Origin: Altererythrobacter epoxidivorans
GTDB lineage: Bacteria; Pseudomonadota; Alphaproteobacteria; Sphingomonadales; Sphingomonadaceae
Direction of reading: 5' to 3'
NCBI RefSeq assembly: GCF_001281485.1
Contig: NZ_CP012669.1
Location: forward strand, 806,001 to 870,000
Length of the DNA stretch: 64,000 bases
Positions 46,388 to 55,695 of the stretch are shown here, in pieces; the stretch's first letter is position 1, and the number at the start of each line of letters is the position of its first letter. Position numbers and translations under genes: made by a program. The notes under the pieces were generated by a model. That model was not told where the DNA came from and did not search any database. It saw only the letters and a list, made by a program, of their open reading frames with translations.

Positions 46388-48928
46388 ATGCAGCTCGTTA
46401 TCGTCGAGTCGCCCGCAAAGGCGAAAACCATCGAGAAATACCTGGGCAAGGACTTCAAGGTTCTCGCCAGCTACGGACACGTGCGCGACCTGCCGCCCAA
46501 GGATGGCAGCGTTCGCCCCGATGAAGACTTTGCGATGGACTGGGAACTCTATCGCGACAAGCAGAGCCGCTTCAAGGAAATAGCCGATGCGGCGAAGAAG
46601 GCCGATCGTCTCGTCCTCGCGACTGACCCTGACCGCGAAGGAGAAGCGATCAGCTGGCACGTCCAGGAGCTGCTGAAAAAGCGCAAGGCGCTGCCGTCCA
46701 AGGTTGATCGCGTGACCTTCAACGCGATTACCAAGACCGCGGTCACCGATGCGATGAAAAGCCCGCGCGAGCTCGATACCGATCTGATCGACGCCTATCT
46801 GGCGCGGCGCGCACTCGACTATTTGTTCGGATTTACCCTCTCGCCGGTCCTGTGGCGCAAGCTGCCCGGTGCGAAATCGGCCGGGCGAGTCCAGTCGGTC
46901 GCGCTGCGTCTCATCTGCGAGCGCGAGCACGAGATCGAGATCTTCAAGCCGGAGGAATATTGGTCCGTCCTTGCGAAGATGGAGCATGACGGGACCGAAT
47001 TCGATGCGCGCCTGGTCCGTTACGACGGGGCCAAGCTCGACAAGATGACGCTGGGCAACGAAGGCAGCGCCATGGCCGCCAAGGCCGCGGTCGAGGGCAC
47101 CCGCTTCACGGTCGAGGACATCGAGACCAAGCCGTTGAAGCGCAACCCTGCGCCACCGTTCACAACTTCCACCCTGCAACAGGAAGCCGCGCGCAAGCTC
47201 GGATTTTCGGCGAGCCATACGATGCGCCTCGCCCAGTCGCTCTACGAGGCTGGCGCAATCACCTACATGCGTACCGACGGCGTCCAGATGGACCCCGGTG
47301 CCATCAATGCGCTGCGCGACGCGATTGGCGATCGTTACGACAAGTCGTACCTGCCCGAAAAACCGCGCTTCTATTCGACCAAGGCCAAGAACGCGCAGGA
47401 AGCGCACGAGGCGATCCGTCCGACCGATTTCCGCCGCGAGCATGCCGGTTCGGGGGACGAGGCAAAGCTTTACGACCTGATCTTCAAGCGGGCGATGGCG
47501 AGCCAGATGTCGGCAGCCCAGCTTGAGCGGACGACCGTCACCATGCGCGATCCGACCGGCAAGCACGAGCTTCGTGCTACCGGCCAGGTCGTCAAGTTTC
47601 CCGGCTATTTCGCGGTCTATCAGGAAGGCCGGGACGACAAGTCGGACGATGACGAGGACGGCCTGCTGCCGGTCATGCACAAGGGCGACAGCCCCTTCAG
47701 GAAGTCGGTCGAGGCCAACCAGCATTTCACCCAGCCGCCGCCGCGTTATTCGGAAGCATCGCTGGTCAAGCGGCTGGAAGAGCTCGGCATCGGCCGCCCT
47801 TCGACCTATGCTTCGACAATCCAGACCCTGCGCGATCGCGATTACGTGCGGATGGAGAAAAACCGTTTCTTTGCAGAGGAATCGGGTCGGCTTCTGACAG
47901 CATTTCTCGAACGGTTTTTCCCGACCTATGTCGCCTATGATTTCACTGCGGAGCTTGAAGACGAGCTCGACACGGTTTCCGACGGGCGCGAGGAATGGAA
48001 GGACCTGCTCGCCAAGTTCTGGAAGGACTTCAAGCCCAAGGCCGACGAGGTCATGGAGAAGCTGCCTTCGGAAGTGACCGAATCGCTCGACAGCTATCTT
48101 TCGGATTTCCTCTTCCCCCCGCGCGAGGACGGCAAGGACCCGCGTTTCTGCCCGCTGTGCGAGCAGGAAGGGCGCGAGGGTGGCAAGCTGGCGCTGCGCG
48201 GCGGTCGCTTCGGCGCCTTCGTCGCATGTGCGAACTACCCCGAATGCAAATACACCCGCCGTTTTGCCCAGCCTGGCGCCGATGGCGGCACGGGTGACGA
48301 GGACGGCCTGATGGGTACCCATCCTGAAACGGGTGCGGAAATCCATCGCAAATCCGGACGCTTCGGCCCCTATATCGAGATGGAAGTCGACGACGCCAAG
48401 AAGCGCGCCTCGATCCCCAAGGATCTCGACGATTTCGACCTCGAATGGGCGATCAAGCTACTCGACCTGCCGCGCATCGTCGGCGCGCATCCCGAAACCG
48501 GGAACGAGATCGAAGCCAATATCGGTCGTTACGGCCCGTACCTGCGGCACGACGGCAAATACGCCAAGCTGCAGAACACAAAGGAAGTGTTCGACGTCGG
48601 CATGAACCGTGCGGTCGACCTGCTGGCGCAGGCTGCCAACCGCGGCGGTGGCGGGCGCGGCAAGGCCGAGCCGATCAAGACGCTTGGCGCACATCCGACG
48701 TCCGGCGGAGAGATCAAGGTGATGCCCGGCCGTTACGGGCCGTATGTCACCGACGGCACGACCAATGCGACCATTCCCAAGGACGTGAAGCCCGAGGAAG
48801 TGACCGAGGCGCAGGCGATCGAGCTGATCGACGCTCGCGCTGCCAAGGGGCCGGCGAAGAAGAAGCGCCGCAAGGCTCCCGCCAAGAAGAAGGCACCCGC
48901 AAAAAAGACTGCAGCAGCGAAAAAGTAA
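46388..48928 (+). CDS. topA: DNA topoisomerase I
   Basis: Relaxes negative supercoils through a 5'-phosphotyrosine. The 846-residue protein has a TOPRIM domain with TDPDREGEAIS at 79-89, the active tyrosine Y293 in ITYMRTDG, and a four-cysteine zinc finger (CPLCEQEG and CANYPEC) near 589-625. At least three glycine-rich C-terminal repeats follow (RYGPY, RFGPY), then a lysine/alanine tail. ATG at 46388 gives the standard N-terminus QLVIVESPAKAKTIEKYLG. Confidence 0.97.
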   Translation: MQLVIVESPAKAKTIEKYLGKDFKVLASYGHVRDLPPKDGSVRPDEDFAMDWELYRDKQSRFKEIADAAKKADRLVLATDPDREGEAISWHVQELLKKRKALPSKVDRVTFNAITKTAVTDAMKSPRELDTDLIDAYLARRALDYLFGFTLSPVLWRKLPGAKSAGRVQSVALRLICEREHEIEIFKPEEYWSVLAKMEHDGTEFDARLVRYDGAKLDKMTLGNEGSAMAAKAAVEGTRFTVEDIETKPLKRNPAPPFTTSTLQQEAARKLGFSASHTMRLAQSLYEAGAITYMRTDGVQMDPGAINALRDAIGDRYDKSYLPEKPRFYSTKAKNAQEAHEAIRPTDFRREHAGSGDEAKLYDLIFKRAMASQMSAAQLERTTVTMRDPTGKHELRATGQVVKFPGYFAVYQEGRDDKSDDDEDGLLPVMHKGDSPFRKSVEANQHFTQPPPRYSEASLVKRLEELGIGRPSTYASTIQTLRDRDYVRMEKNRFFAEESGRLLTAFLERFFPTYVAYDFTAELEDELDTVSDGREEWKDLLAKFWKDFKPKADEVMEKLPSEVTESLDSYLSDFLFPPREDGKDPRFCPLCEQEGREGGKLALRGGRFGAFVACANYPECKYTRRFAQPGADGGTGDEDGLMGTHPETGAEIHRKSGRFGPYIEMEVDDAKKRASIPKDLDDFDLEWAIKLLDLPRIVGAHPETGNEIEANIGRYGPYLRHDGKYAKLQNTKEVFDVGMNRAVDLLAQAANRGGGGRGKAEPIKTLGAHPTSGGEIKVMPGRYGPYVTDGTTNATIPKDVKPEEVTEAQAIELIDARAAKGPAKKKRRKAPAKKKAPAKKTAAAKK

Positions 48929-49019
48929 CCACGTCCCGATCCCGCAAATTCACTTTTGCGCGTTGGGAAATCATCAAGATTTCCGCGTTAGCAAGGTCCG
49001 ATAGCAGAGGACCTGTTGC

Positions 49020-49292
49020 GTGATCGAAATCGAAGTCCAGAACGAGACGAACCAGTCGCAGGAGCGCATGCGCTTTGCGGCTGTTCCTCGCATTGGGGAG
49101 GGGCTGCGCCTGCGCGGTCCCGATGGGATGTGGGCCAGCTACGACGTTCTCGACGTGTGGTACCAGAAAGCCGAATTCGGCGATGTCTGGGTCCCCTATC
49201 TTCATGTCTGCATGACGCCCGGCGAAACGGCGGGCGACATCGGAAACGCGGGCTTCGACGTCCAGCGGGAGCTCGAACCATTCAAAATCTGA
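49020..49292 (+). CDS. hypothetical small protein upstream of a response regulator
   Basis: A 90-residue cytoplasmic protein starting with GTG at 49020. The sequence is acidic with aromatic-rich GMWASYDVLDVWYQKAEFG in the centre, suggesting a small beta fold. No family is recognised. It is coupled to the following response regulator, whose frame begins inside its last codons. Confidence 0.72.
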   Translation: MIEIEVQNETNQSQERMRFAAVPRIGEGLRLRGPDGMWASYDVLDVWYQKAEFGDVWVPYLHVCMTPGETAGDIGNAGFDVQRELEPFKI

Positions 49293-49927
49293 TCAAACGC
49301 ACGACCGGCCCCAACGCGGGCAAGGGCTCGCCCAGCGGCGAACGCAAGACACTGGCTGAAAAGCTGGCCGATGTCGGCCGCGAGCTCGGCGAGATCGAGG
49401 ATCCTTCGGAAGATTTTGCAGAGACAGAGGGCACGATCGACGCACGCGCGCTATCCCGCGAAGCGCCGGCCGAAGCTGGAATTGCGGAAGCGTCGGACAC
49501 AGATGCACTCGTCCGTCAGGCAAAGGCCATGCGCGACATCCACGAAACGCGTCAGGCCCGCCCGAAGCTGTGCCTGATCGTCGATGACAGCCGCGTCATC
49601 CGCAAGGTTTCGAGCAAGATCGCAGTCAGCCTGGGCTACCAGGTGGTCGAGGCCGAAAACGGTGAAGAAGCCCTTGCTCGCTGTAAGCAGCGCATGCCCG
49701 ACCTGATCCTGACCGACTGGCAGATGCCGGTGATGAGCGGTCCCGAATTCGTCGCGGCCTTGCGCGCCATTCCGACGGTCCATGAACCGACCGTCGTGTT
49801 CTGCACGTCGAAGGGCACGGCAAAGGACGTTCACGAAGGGATCCGTGCGGGCGCCGACGATTATATCGTCAAACCGTTCGAGGAATCGGCCCTGAAGGCA
49901 AAGCTCGAAAAACTCGGCGTCCAGTAA
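49280..49927 (+). CDS. response regulator with N-terminal extension, probable ATT start
   Basis: The C-terminal half is a receiver domain: LIVDDSRVIRKVS acidic pocket, phosphoacceptor in LILTDWQMPVMSG and lysine in YIVKPFE. Before it lie about 85 acidic, helix-prone residues. ATG at 49529 would give only the receiver, but the 249 bp before it read as coding in the same frame, with GC-rich third positions and no ATG, GTG or TTG. ATT at 49280 has GGGAG with an 8-nt spacer and overlaps the previous gene by 13 bp. Product 215 residues. Confidence 0.78.
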   Translation: MQNLIKRTTGPNAGKGSPSGERKTLAEKLADVGRELGEIEDPSEDFAETEGTIDARALSREAPAEAGIAEASDTDALVRQAKAMRDIHETRQARPKLCLIVDDSRVIRKVSSKIAVSLGYQVVEAENGEEALARCKQRMPDLILTDWQMPVMSGPEFVAALRAIPTVHEPTVVFCTSKGTAKDVHEGIRAGADDYIVKPFEESALKAKLEKLGVQ

Positions 49928-49929
49928 GC

Positions 49930-51186
49930 CTAGGCGGACAAAGAGAAATAGCCGGCGGTCAGGCTGATCGCCAGCGCGACCATGCTCGCAGCCAGGGCAA
50001 AAGCCGCAGGCCGACCGCGCGATTTCCCGTAAGCGAGCGTCACTCCCAGCTTGACGGTCATGTTGGCGAGGATAGTGCCAGCTATCGCCAGCGCCGCCAG
50101 TTCATTGGCGATTGTACCCGGTTCCAGCCCGCCAGCAGTCACGATAGCCGCATCGACATCCATGCTGCCCATCAACAGCAGGAGCACGGCGATGCCTTCT
50201 TCACCGAAGTTCGCTTGCGCCCAACGCGCAGCGACGGCGGCCACCGCAATGAAGGCAACGAAGGTAAAGGCGGGAATGAGCGCGATGGGATTGCCGGGTG
50301 GGGTTGCGCCCGAGCTGTCCGAAGCGCGGCGATAGAGCCAGAAGCTGACGACGAACCCGACCAGCAGGGCGGGGGCTACCAGCTTTATGAAAGGGACCAG
50401 CAACGGGCTTGCGAGCACTGCGACCAGCACGATTACGCGCAGGTACATCACTGCCGTCGCGAGCGCGATCCCGGCGTTTTCGGCGCTTCCACCGGTACCT
50501 GCACCGAGCTTTTGCGAAAACGACTGGGTCACTGCGGTCGAACTGTAGGCCCCGCCAATGACTGCGGTGGCGATCGTGCCCTTTCGCGCGCCGAAGATGC
50601 GGTTGGCGACATATCCTGCGAAGGAAAAGCCGGTGACGATGACGACCACGAACCAGAGCGAGGTCGGCTCCCACGCGTCGTAAGGTCCGTAGCGGCCTTC
50701 CGGCAGGAACGGGAACACAGCAAGCGCGATCACGGCATAACGGGCGAATGCCTTCACGTCGGCCTCATCCAGGGAACGCAGCATGCCGTGCAATTCGCTG
50801 CGCAAGGCCAGGACGAGCGTGACGATGGCAGCGCCGGCGACAGCGATTGCAGGCTCTCCAATCCCCGCAATGAACCCGAGCGAAAGTGTCACCATGGCCG
50901 CGACTGCCGTCGTCGCATCCGGCTTTCCGTCGAGCTTTATGCTTTGCCAGAACCCGATTGCGACCACGCCGACACAGCCTGCGACGAGGATTGCAGCCAC
51001 CGCCTGGTATCCTGCCGCCGATAGCCAGCCCGACAGACCAGCCATCGCGCCCAGCAGAGTGAATGTCCGTATTCCAGCAACGCGCCTGCCGCTCTGCCAG
51101 CCGCGCAGGTTCCAGCCGCGCTCGATCCCGATCAACAGCCCGACCGCGAGCGCGGAGAACAAGTGGAGCAAATCAGCGGATGGCAT
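49930..51186 (-). CDS. MgtC/SapB plus DUF4010 membrane protein
   Basis: A 418-residue membrane protein. Residues 1-130 resemble the MgtC/SapB fold (GLLIGIERGWNLRG at 16-29, RTFTLLGAMAGLSGW at 42-56); the rest matches DUF4010 with GAYSSTAVTQSFSQK near 216-230. About ten hydrophobic segments are visible. Probably a transporter or envelope stress protein, but the function is unknown. The ATG at 51186 is weakly supported; a GTG at 51195 is equally possible. Confidence 0.85.
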   Translation of the reverse strand: MPSADLLHLFSALAVGLLIGIERGWNLRGWQSGRRVAGIRTFTLLGAMAGLSGWLSAAGYQAVAAILVAGCVGVVAIGFWQSIKLDGKPDATTAVAAMVTLSLGFIAGIGEPAIAVAGAAIVTLVLALRSELHGMLRSLDEADVKAFARYAVIALAVFPFLPEGRYGPYDAWEPTSLWFVVVIVTGFSFAGYVANRIFGARKGTIATAVIGGAYSSTAVTQSFSQKLGAGTGGSAENAGIALATAVMYLRVIVLVAVLASPLLVPFIKLVAPALLVGFVVSFWLYRRASDSSGATPPGNPIALIPAFTFVAFIAVAAVAARWAQANFGEEGIAVLLLLMGSMDVDAAIVTAGGLEPGTIANELAALAIAGTILANMTVKLGVTLAYGKSRGRPAAFALAASMVALAISLTAGYFSLSA

Positions 51187-51207
51187 GGCGGGCACGATCT
51201 CAGGCGC

Positions 51208-51693
51208 TCACTGCAATGGGAATGCGCCATCGTCGGACGTCATCACTGTCCTGAAATATTCGCAGGCGATCATGAGGTCGTCATCAACCGCGACGCCGCT
51301 GCCGCTAAGCACGCGTTGGTAATAGGCGCGATGTGCGTCGCGCCACCATTCCAGCGTGAGGTCGCCTTCACCTTCTGCGCGGGCGAAGTCTTCATCGATT
51401 TCGCCGAAACGGCGTATGTCGACCCGGGTAGTCTCGATCACGGCCATCGCCTTGCCGCCGAAATCCGTGACGATGAACAGTTCGCCGGGTTGGGCGACCT
51501 CCAACCCCGCCAGTTCAAGCTCTTTCAGGCTCGATGCGGTGGCTTGTTTGCGACCTGCCACGACAAGGTCTGCGCAGATATCCGCTGCATCCTTCGTGTC
51601 ACAGAAATGGAAGGAGAGCGGGACGTCCTCCGGCGCATGAGGATTCGCGGCGCGAAACCGCATCCATAGCCGGCTGACGCTCGGGTTGGTCAT
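51208..51693 (-). CDS. ASCH domain protein
   Basis: A 161-residue ASCH (PUA-like) protein. SFHFCDTKDAADICADLVVAG and GRKQATASSL fit the family; LTLEWWRDAHRAYYQ near the C-terminus is common. ASCH proteins bind RNA or nucleotides in a few cases; the role here is unknown. The ATG overlaps the era stop by TGATG, so it is coupled to the lepB-rnc-era operon. Confidence 0.85.
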   Translation of the reverse strand: MTNPSVSRLWMRFRAANPHAPEDVPLSFHFCDTKDAADICADLVVAGRKQATASSLKELELAGLEVAQPGELFIVTDFGGKAMAVIETTRVDIRRFGEIDEDFARAEGEGDLTLEWWRDAHRAYYQRVLSGSGVAVDDDLMIACEYFRTVMTSDDGAFPLQ

Positions 51694-52595
51694 CGCACCC
51701 AGTCGAGGCCCATTTCCTCGAAGACTTCCTTGTCCTCGGCCCAGTTCTCGCTGACTTTCACATGGAGGAACAGGTGGACCTTCACGCCGAGGATTTCGGC
51801 CATTTCCTTGCGCGCAGCTTCGCCGATTGCCTTGATCCGGCTACCTCCCTTGCCAAGGACGATGGGTCGCTGGCTTTCCCGCCCGACCACGATCTGCTGG
51901 TGGATTTCGAGGCTGCCGTCGGGCCTGTGCTGGTAGAGTTCGGGGCGGACTGCCGAATCGTAGGGCAGTTCCTCGTGCAATTGCTGGTACAGCTGTTCGC
52001 GGGTGATCTCGGCAGCCAGCAGCCGTTCCGAAGCGTCTGAAACCTGGTCTTCGGGATAATGCCACGGTCCCTCGGGCATGAGATCGGCCAGGGCAGCCTT
52101 CATTTCGGGAACGCCGTCCCCGGTCAGGGCCGATACGAAGAACACCTCTCCGAACTCGATCTTGCCGGTCAATTCCTGCGCCAGTTCCAGAAGCGGTTCC
52201 TTCTTCGCCTTGTCGACCTTGTTGAGGACGAGGATCTTGCGCTCGGGCCGGTTGGCAAGGACCTCGATCAGGGGTTCAAGTTCGTGGCGGCGCTGCTTGA
52301 TGGGGTCGACCAGCAGCAGGATCGCGTCGGCCGCTTCCGCGCCTTCCCATGCCGCGCTGACCATCGCCCGGTCGAGCCTGCGGCGGGGTGCAAAGATACC
52401 GGGCGTATCCACCAGTATCATCTGCGTATCGCCTTGCAGCGCGATGCCGAGCATTCGCGCGCGCGTCGTTTGCGCCTTGGACGAAGTGATCGCGACCTTC
52501 TGGCCGACAAGCTGGTTCACAAGCGTCGATTTGCCCGCGTTGGGGGCGCCGATCACTGCGACAACGCCGCACCTGGTCTGGCTGTCGTCACTCAT
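51690..52595 (-). CDS. era: GTPase Era
   Basis: A 301-residue GTPase for 16S rRNA processing and 30S assembly. G1 GAPNAGKST at 16-24, G3 DTPGIF, G4 NKVDKA, and a C-terminal KH domain (GKGGSRIKAIGEAARKEM) that binds the 3' end of 16S rRNA. The ATG overlaps the rnc stop (ATGA). Order lepB-rnc-era is standard. Confidence 0.96.
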   Translation of the reverse strand: MSDDSQTRCGVVAVIGAPNAGKSTLVNQLVGQKVAITSSKAQTTRARMLGIALQGDTQMILVDTPGIFAPRRRLDRAMVSAAWEGAEAADAILLLVDPIKQRRHELEPLIEVLANRPERKILVLNKVDKAKKEPLLELAQELTGKIEFGEVFFVSALTGDGVPEMKAALADLMPEGPWHYPEDQVSDASERLLAAEITREQLYQQLHEELPYDSAVRPELYQHRPDGSLEIHQQIVVGRESQRPIVLGKGGSRIKAIGEAARKEMAEILGVKVHLFLHVKVSENWAEDKEVFEEMGLDWVR

Positions 52596-53263
52596 CCGTA
52601 TTGCTCCATAAATGCTTGTGCAGCGCGCCGTTCGGCTTCCTGCTTGCTGCTGGCGGTTCCTTCCGCAGAGCCCACCTTGTGGACACTGACACGAACCGTG
52701 AATTGTGCTGCATGATCGGGTCCGGACCGGTCGATCAGTTCGTATTCCGGCGGCTTGCGCTGGTTGCCGGCGGCCCATTCCTGAAGCGCGCTCTTGGGAT
52801 GCTTTGCCTGCCCCAGATCGCCTTTCAACTCTTCTGCCCACCATTGGTGGACGAGGTCGCGTGTGCTGGCAAATCCATGATCGAGGAAATGCGCGCCGAG
52901 CACCGCCTCCATCACATCGCCGAGGATGTTGTCGCTGTTGCGCGCGCCATCGTCGCGGGCCTGTTTGCCCAGTCGCACATGTTCGGGCAGGCCGATCTTG
53001 CGGGCAATGCGCGCACAGGTCTGGCCGCTGACGAGCGCGTTCAACCGCTGCGACAACTTGCCTTCGGGCGCGTTGTTTTCGGCGAACAGCCACTCTGCCA
53101 CCGACAGGCCGAGGACGCGGTCGCCCAGGAATTCGAGCCGTTCGTAATCGCTATCCGCTTCGAAACTGCCGTGGGTAAGCGCGTCGAGCCACGCCTCTTC
53201 GTCGACGATCTCGATGCCGAGATTGTCCAGCCATTCGCGAGTTTCGGCTGAAATCCCGCTCAT
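52592..53263 (-). CDS. rnc: ribonuclease III
   Basis: Cleaves double-stranded RNA, including rRNA precursors. The 223-residue protein has the catalytic signature ERLEFLGDRVLGL at 41-53, DVMEAVLGAHFLD near 115-127, and a C-terminal dsRNA-binding domain with ASSKQEAERRAAQAFM. The ATG overlaps the lepB stop. Confidence 0.96.
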   Translation of the reverse strand: MSGISAETREWLDNLGIEIVDEEAWLDALTHGSFEADSDYERLEFLGDRVLGLSVAEWLFAENNAPEGKLSQRLNALVSGQTCARIARKIGLPEHVRLGKQARDDGARNSDNILGDVMEAVLGAHFLDHGFASTRDLVHQWWAEELKGDLGQAKHPKSALQEWAAGNQRKPPEYELIDRSGPDHAAQFTVRVSVHKVGSAEGTASSKQEAERRAAQAFMEQYG

Positions 53264-54090
53264 ATTCCGGACCCCATCCGGTTCCAGCGCGCGGCGGAGA
53301 ACCAGGTCCAGGGCTTGATCCATTCCGCGCTGCCATCGGTGGACCACATCATCACGCTCGCCTTGCCGACGAGGTTCGCCTGCGGGACAAGGCCGACACC
53401 GCCTGCAGGCATTGCTGGAAAGCGGCTGTCCTGCGAGTTGTCGCGGTTGTCGCCCATCACGAACATGCGGTCTTCCGGCACGATTGCCGGGCCATAATTA
53501 TCGGCCGGCGTCATGCCGAAATCGAGCACTTCGTAAGTTTTGCCCGAGGGCAGCGTTTCGCGATACCGCATATAGCGGCAGACATCGCCTCCATCAGCAT
53601 CCTTGCCCGGTGTCGCACCCCATGCGCATGGCGTGTTGGGGGAAACGGGGATCATGAAATCCTCGATGCGCGTCTTGGGCACAGGGGTGCCGTTCAGCAC
53701 CAGCTGCCCGCTGCGCATCTCGATCGTGTCGCCGGGCAGGGCGATGACCCGCTTGATATAGTCGGTCCCGTCGATCGGATGCTTGAAGATAACGACATCG
53801 CCGCGCTCGGGCTGCTGCGCCAGGATTCGCCCTGGAATCAGCGGCACTTCGCCGGGAAGCGAGTATCGCGAATAGCCATAGGACCACTTGGAGGCGAGCA
53901 GGTAGTCGCCGTTCCACAGGCGTGGCAGCATGCTTTCCGACGGGATCGAGAAGGGAGAGAAGAAGAAGCTGCGGAATATTAGCACCGCAACCACCAGCTT
54001 CAGCACGAACCCCAGGAAACTTCCCCAGGTCTCGCGCTTTTCCTCACCACCCTCGGGCGATGCAATCGTATCTTCGGTCTTTCCATCCAT
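53260..54090 (-). CDS. lepB: signal peptidase I
   Basis: Cleaves signal peptides at the inner membrane. The 276-residue protein has one transmembrane helix near 26-44, the serine nucleophile S53 in PSESMLP, the general-base K113 in YIKRVIALPGD, and MGDNRDNSQDSR later. ATG at 54090 is preferred over a TTG at 54123 because the latter has no ribosome site. First gene of lepB-rnc-era-ASCH. Confidence 0.95.
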   Translation of the reverse strand: MDGKTEDTIASPEGGEEKRETWGSFLGFVLKLVVAVLIFRSFFFSPFSIPSESMLPRLWNGDYLLASKWSYGYSRYSLPGEVPLIPGRILAQQPERGDVVIFKHPIDGTDYIKRVIALPGDTIEMRSGQLVLNGTPVPKTRIEDFMIPVSPNTPCAWGATPGKDADGGDVCRYMRYRETLPSGKTYEVLDFGMTPADNYGPAIVPEDRMFVMGDNRDNSQDSRFPAMPAGGVGLVPQANLVGKASVMMWSTDGSAEWIKPWTWFSAARWNRMGSGI

Positions 54091-54137
54091 TGCTGACGTC
54101 CCTAGTCGCCACTTCAACGCCAAGGAAGGATTTTTGC

Positions 54138-55679
54138 ATGAGTTCCCCCGTCCAGTCCGCCTGGGACAATCTCCGCGCCCTGCCGAACCGCACGCTTGTC
54201 GAGCTTTTCGAGGATGGCGAACGGGTCGGGAAAATGGGGGGCAGGATCGAATGGGACGCGGAAGAGGGAAGCAATGGCATCCTGTTCGACTGGTCCAAGA
54301 CGCACCTTTCGGATGAACTCCTTGGCGGCTTCGAAGCGCTTGCAGCGGCGACCGATTTTGGCGGCAAACGCGCAGCCTTGCTGACCGGGGAAAAGATCAA
54401 CGTGACCGAAGGCCGCGCGGTCGAACATACCGCACAGCGCGGGATCGGGGCGGAACCTTCGGTAGAAGAGGCGATGGCACTCCACGCCCGCATGCGCATG
54501 CTGGTCGAGGCGATCCACCAGGGCGCTCTCGGCGAGGTAAAGCACCTCATCCATATCGGCATCGGCGGCAGCGCATTGGGTCCGGCGCTAGCAGTCAATG
54601 CGCTCACCCGCGACCTCGAACTGGTCGATGTGCATGTCGTTTCGAACATCGATGGCGTCGCGCTGGAAGAGGCGTTCGCCGCGTGCGATCCGGCGACGAC
54701 GCTGGTCGCTGTGGCGAGCAAGACCTTCACCACGATCGAGACCATGACCAATGCGCAGAGCGCGCTGAAATGGCTGTCCGACAACGGCGTGACCGACCCT
54801 TCGGGCCGGGTGATTGCACTGACCGCTTCCCCTGAAAAGGCGGTCGAATGGGGTGTCGATGAAACCCGCATCCTGCCTTTCGCCGAAAGCGTAGGCGGTC
54901 GTTACTCGATCTGGTCTTCCATCGGTTTCCCCGTCGCGCTGGCCGTTGGCTGGGACGAATTCGAAGCCATGCTGGCGGGCGCAAGGGCAGTCGACGTGCA
55001 CTTCAGCGAGACAGAGGGGCGCCACAACCTGCCCCTGCGCGCCGCATTCGCCGACCAATATTATGCTCGCCTGCGCGGATGCGAGACCCGCGCGGTCTTT
55101 GCCTATGACGAACGACTGGGCCTGTTTCCCGATTACCTCCAGCAGCTGGAAATGGAATCGAATGGCAAGCGCGTGACGAGCGAGGGCGAGCCGGTCAATG
55201 GGCCGACCGCGCCGATCACCTGGGGCGGGGTGGGGACGGATGCCCAGCATGCGGTTTTCCAGCTGCTGCACCAAGGCACGCACCTCGTGCCGGTCGACTT
55301 CATCGCCAGCATTGCGCCGGGCGACGCGCTGGACCCCGCGCATCACCAGATCCTTCTGACCAATTGCTTTGCGCAAGGCGCAGCGCTGATGGCCGGCGGC
55401 AACATGGCTGCAGATGGCAAGGACCCGGCGCGCGCCTTCCCCGGCGACAGGCCGAGTGCGACCATGCTGTGCGACGATCTCGATGCTGCGACTCTAGGCG
55501 CCCTCATCGCTTTTCACGAACACCGGACGTTTGCGAATGGCGTGCTGATGGGGATCAATCCCTTCGACCAGTTCGGCGTGGAGCTGGGCAAGAAAATGGC
55601 GAAGGACATCGAGGGCGGAGAGGCTTCCTTCGATCCCAGCACGACAGAACTGCTGAAGGCTGCGGGGCTGGGAGGCTGA
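54138..55679 (+). CDS. pgi: glucose-6-phosphate isomerase
   Basis: Interconverts glucose-6-phosphate and fructose-6-phosphate. The 513-residue protein has the sugar-binding IHIGIGGSALGP near 138-149, WGGVGTDAQHAVFQLLHQG with a catalytic histidine, and GINPFDQFGVELGK near the end. AAGGAAGGA precedes the ATG at 54138. The gene diverges from lepB across 47 bp. Confidence 0.96.
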   Translation: MSSPVQSAWDNLRALPNRTLVELFEDGERVGKMGGRIEWDAEEGSNGILFDWSKTHLSDELLGGFEALAAATDFGGKRAALLTGEKINVTEGRAVEHTAQRGIGAEPSVEEAMALHARMRMLVEAIHQGALGEVKHLIHIGIGGSALGPALAVNALTRDLELVDVHVVSNIDGVALEEAFAACDPATTLVAVASKTFTTIETMTNAQSALKWLSDNGVTDPSGRVIALTASPEKAVEWGVDETRILPFAESVGGRYSIWSSIGFPVALAVGWDEFEAMLAGARAVDVHFSETEGRHNLPLRAAFADQYYARLRGCETRAVFAYDERLGLFPDYLQQLEMESNGKRVTSEGEPVNGPTAPITWGGVGTDAQHAVFQLLHQGTHLVPVDFIASIAPGDALDPAHHQILLTNCFAQGAALMAGGNMAADGKDPARAFPGDRPSATMLCDDLDAATLGALIAFHEHRTFANGVLMGINPFDQFGVELGKKMAKDIEGGEASFDPSTTELLKAAGLGG

Positions 55680-55695
55680 AGACCTTCCCTGCGCG

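Noticed and set aside
46384..46390. TATAAT overlapping the topA ATG as a -10 box
   Set aside because: No -35 at the right distance is visible, and a transcript starting there would begin inside topA. It is better read as chance.
46142..48346. A 734-codon open frame antisense to topA
   Set aside because: It mirrors the topA codons, has no ribosome site, and its translation is rich in Arg, His and Asp without any family match; topA on the other strand is unmistakable.
49281..49292. Programmed -1 frameshift joining the small protein at 49020 to the response regulator
   Set aside because: TTCAAAATCTGA has no canonical slippery heptamer and no clear stem follows. Reinitiation at ATT or CTG explains the overlap more simply.
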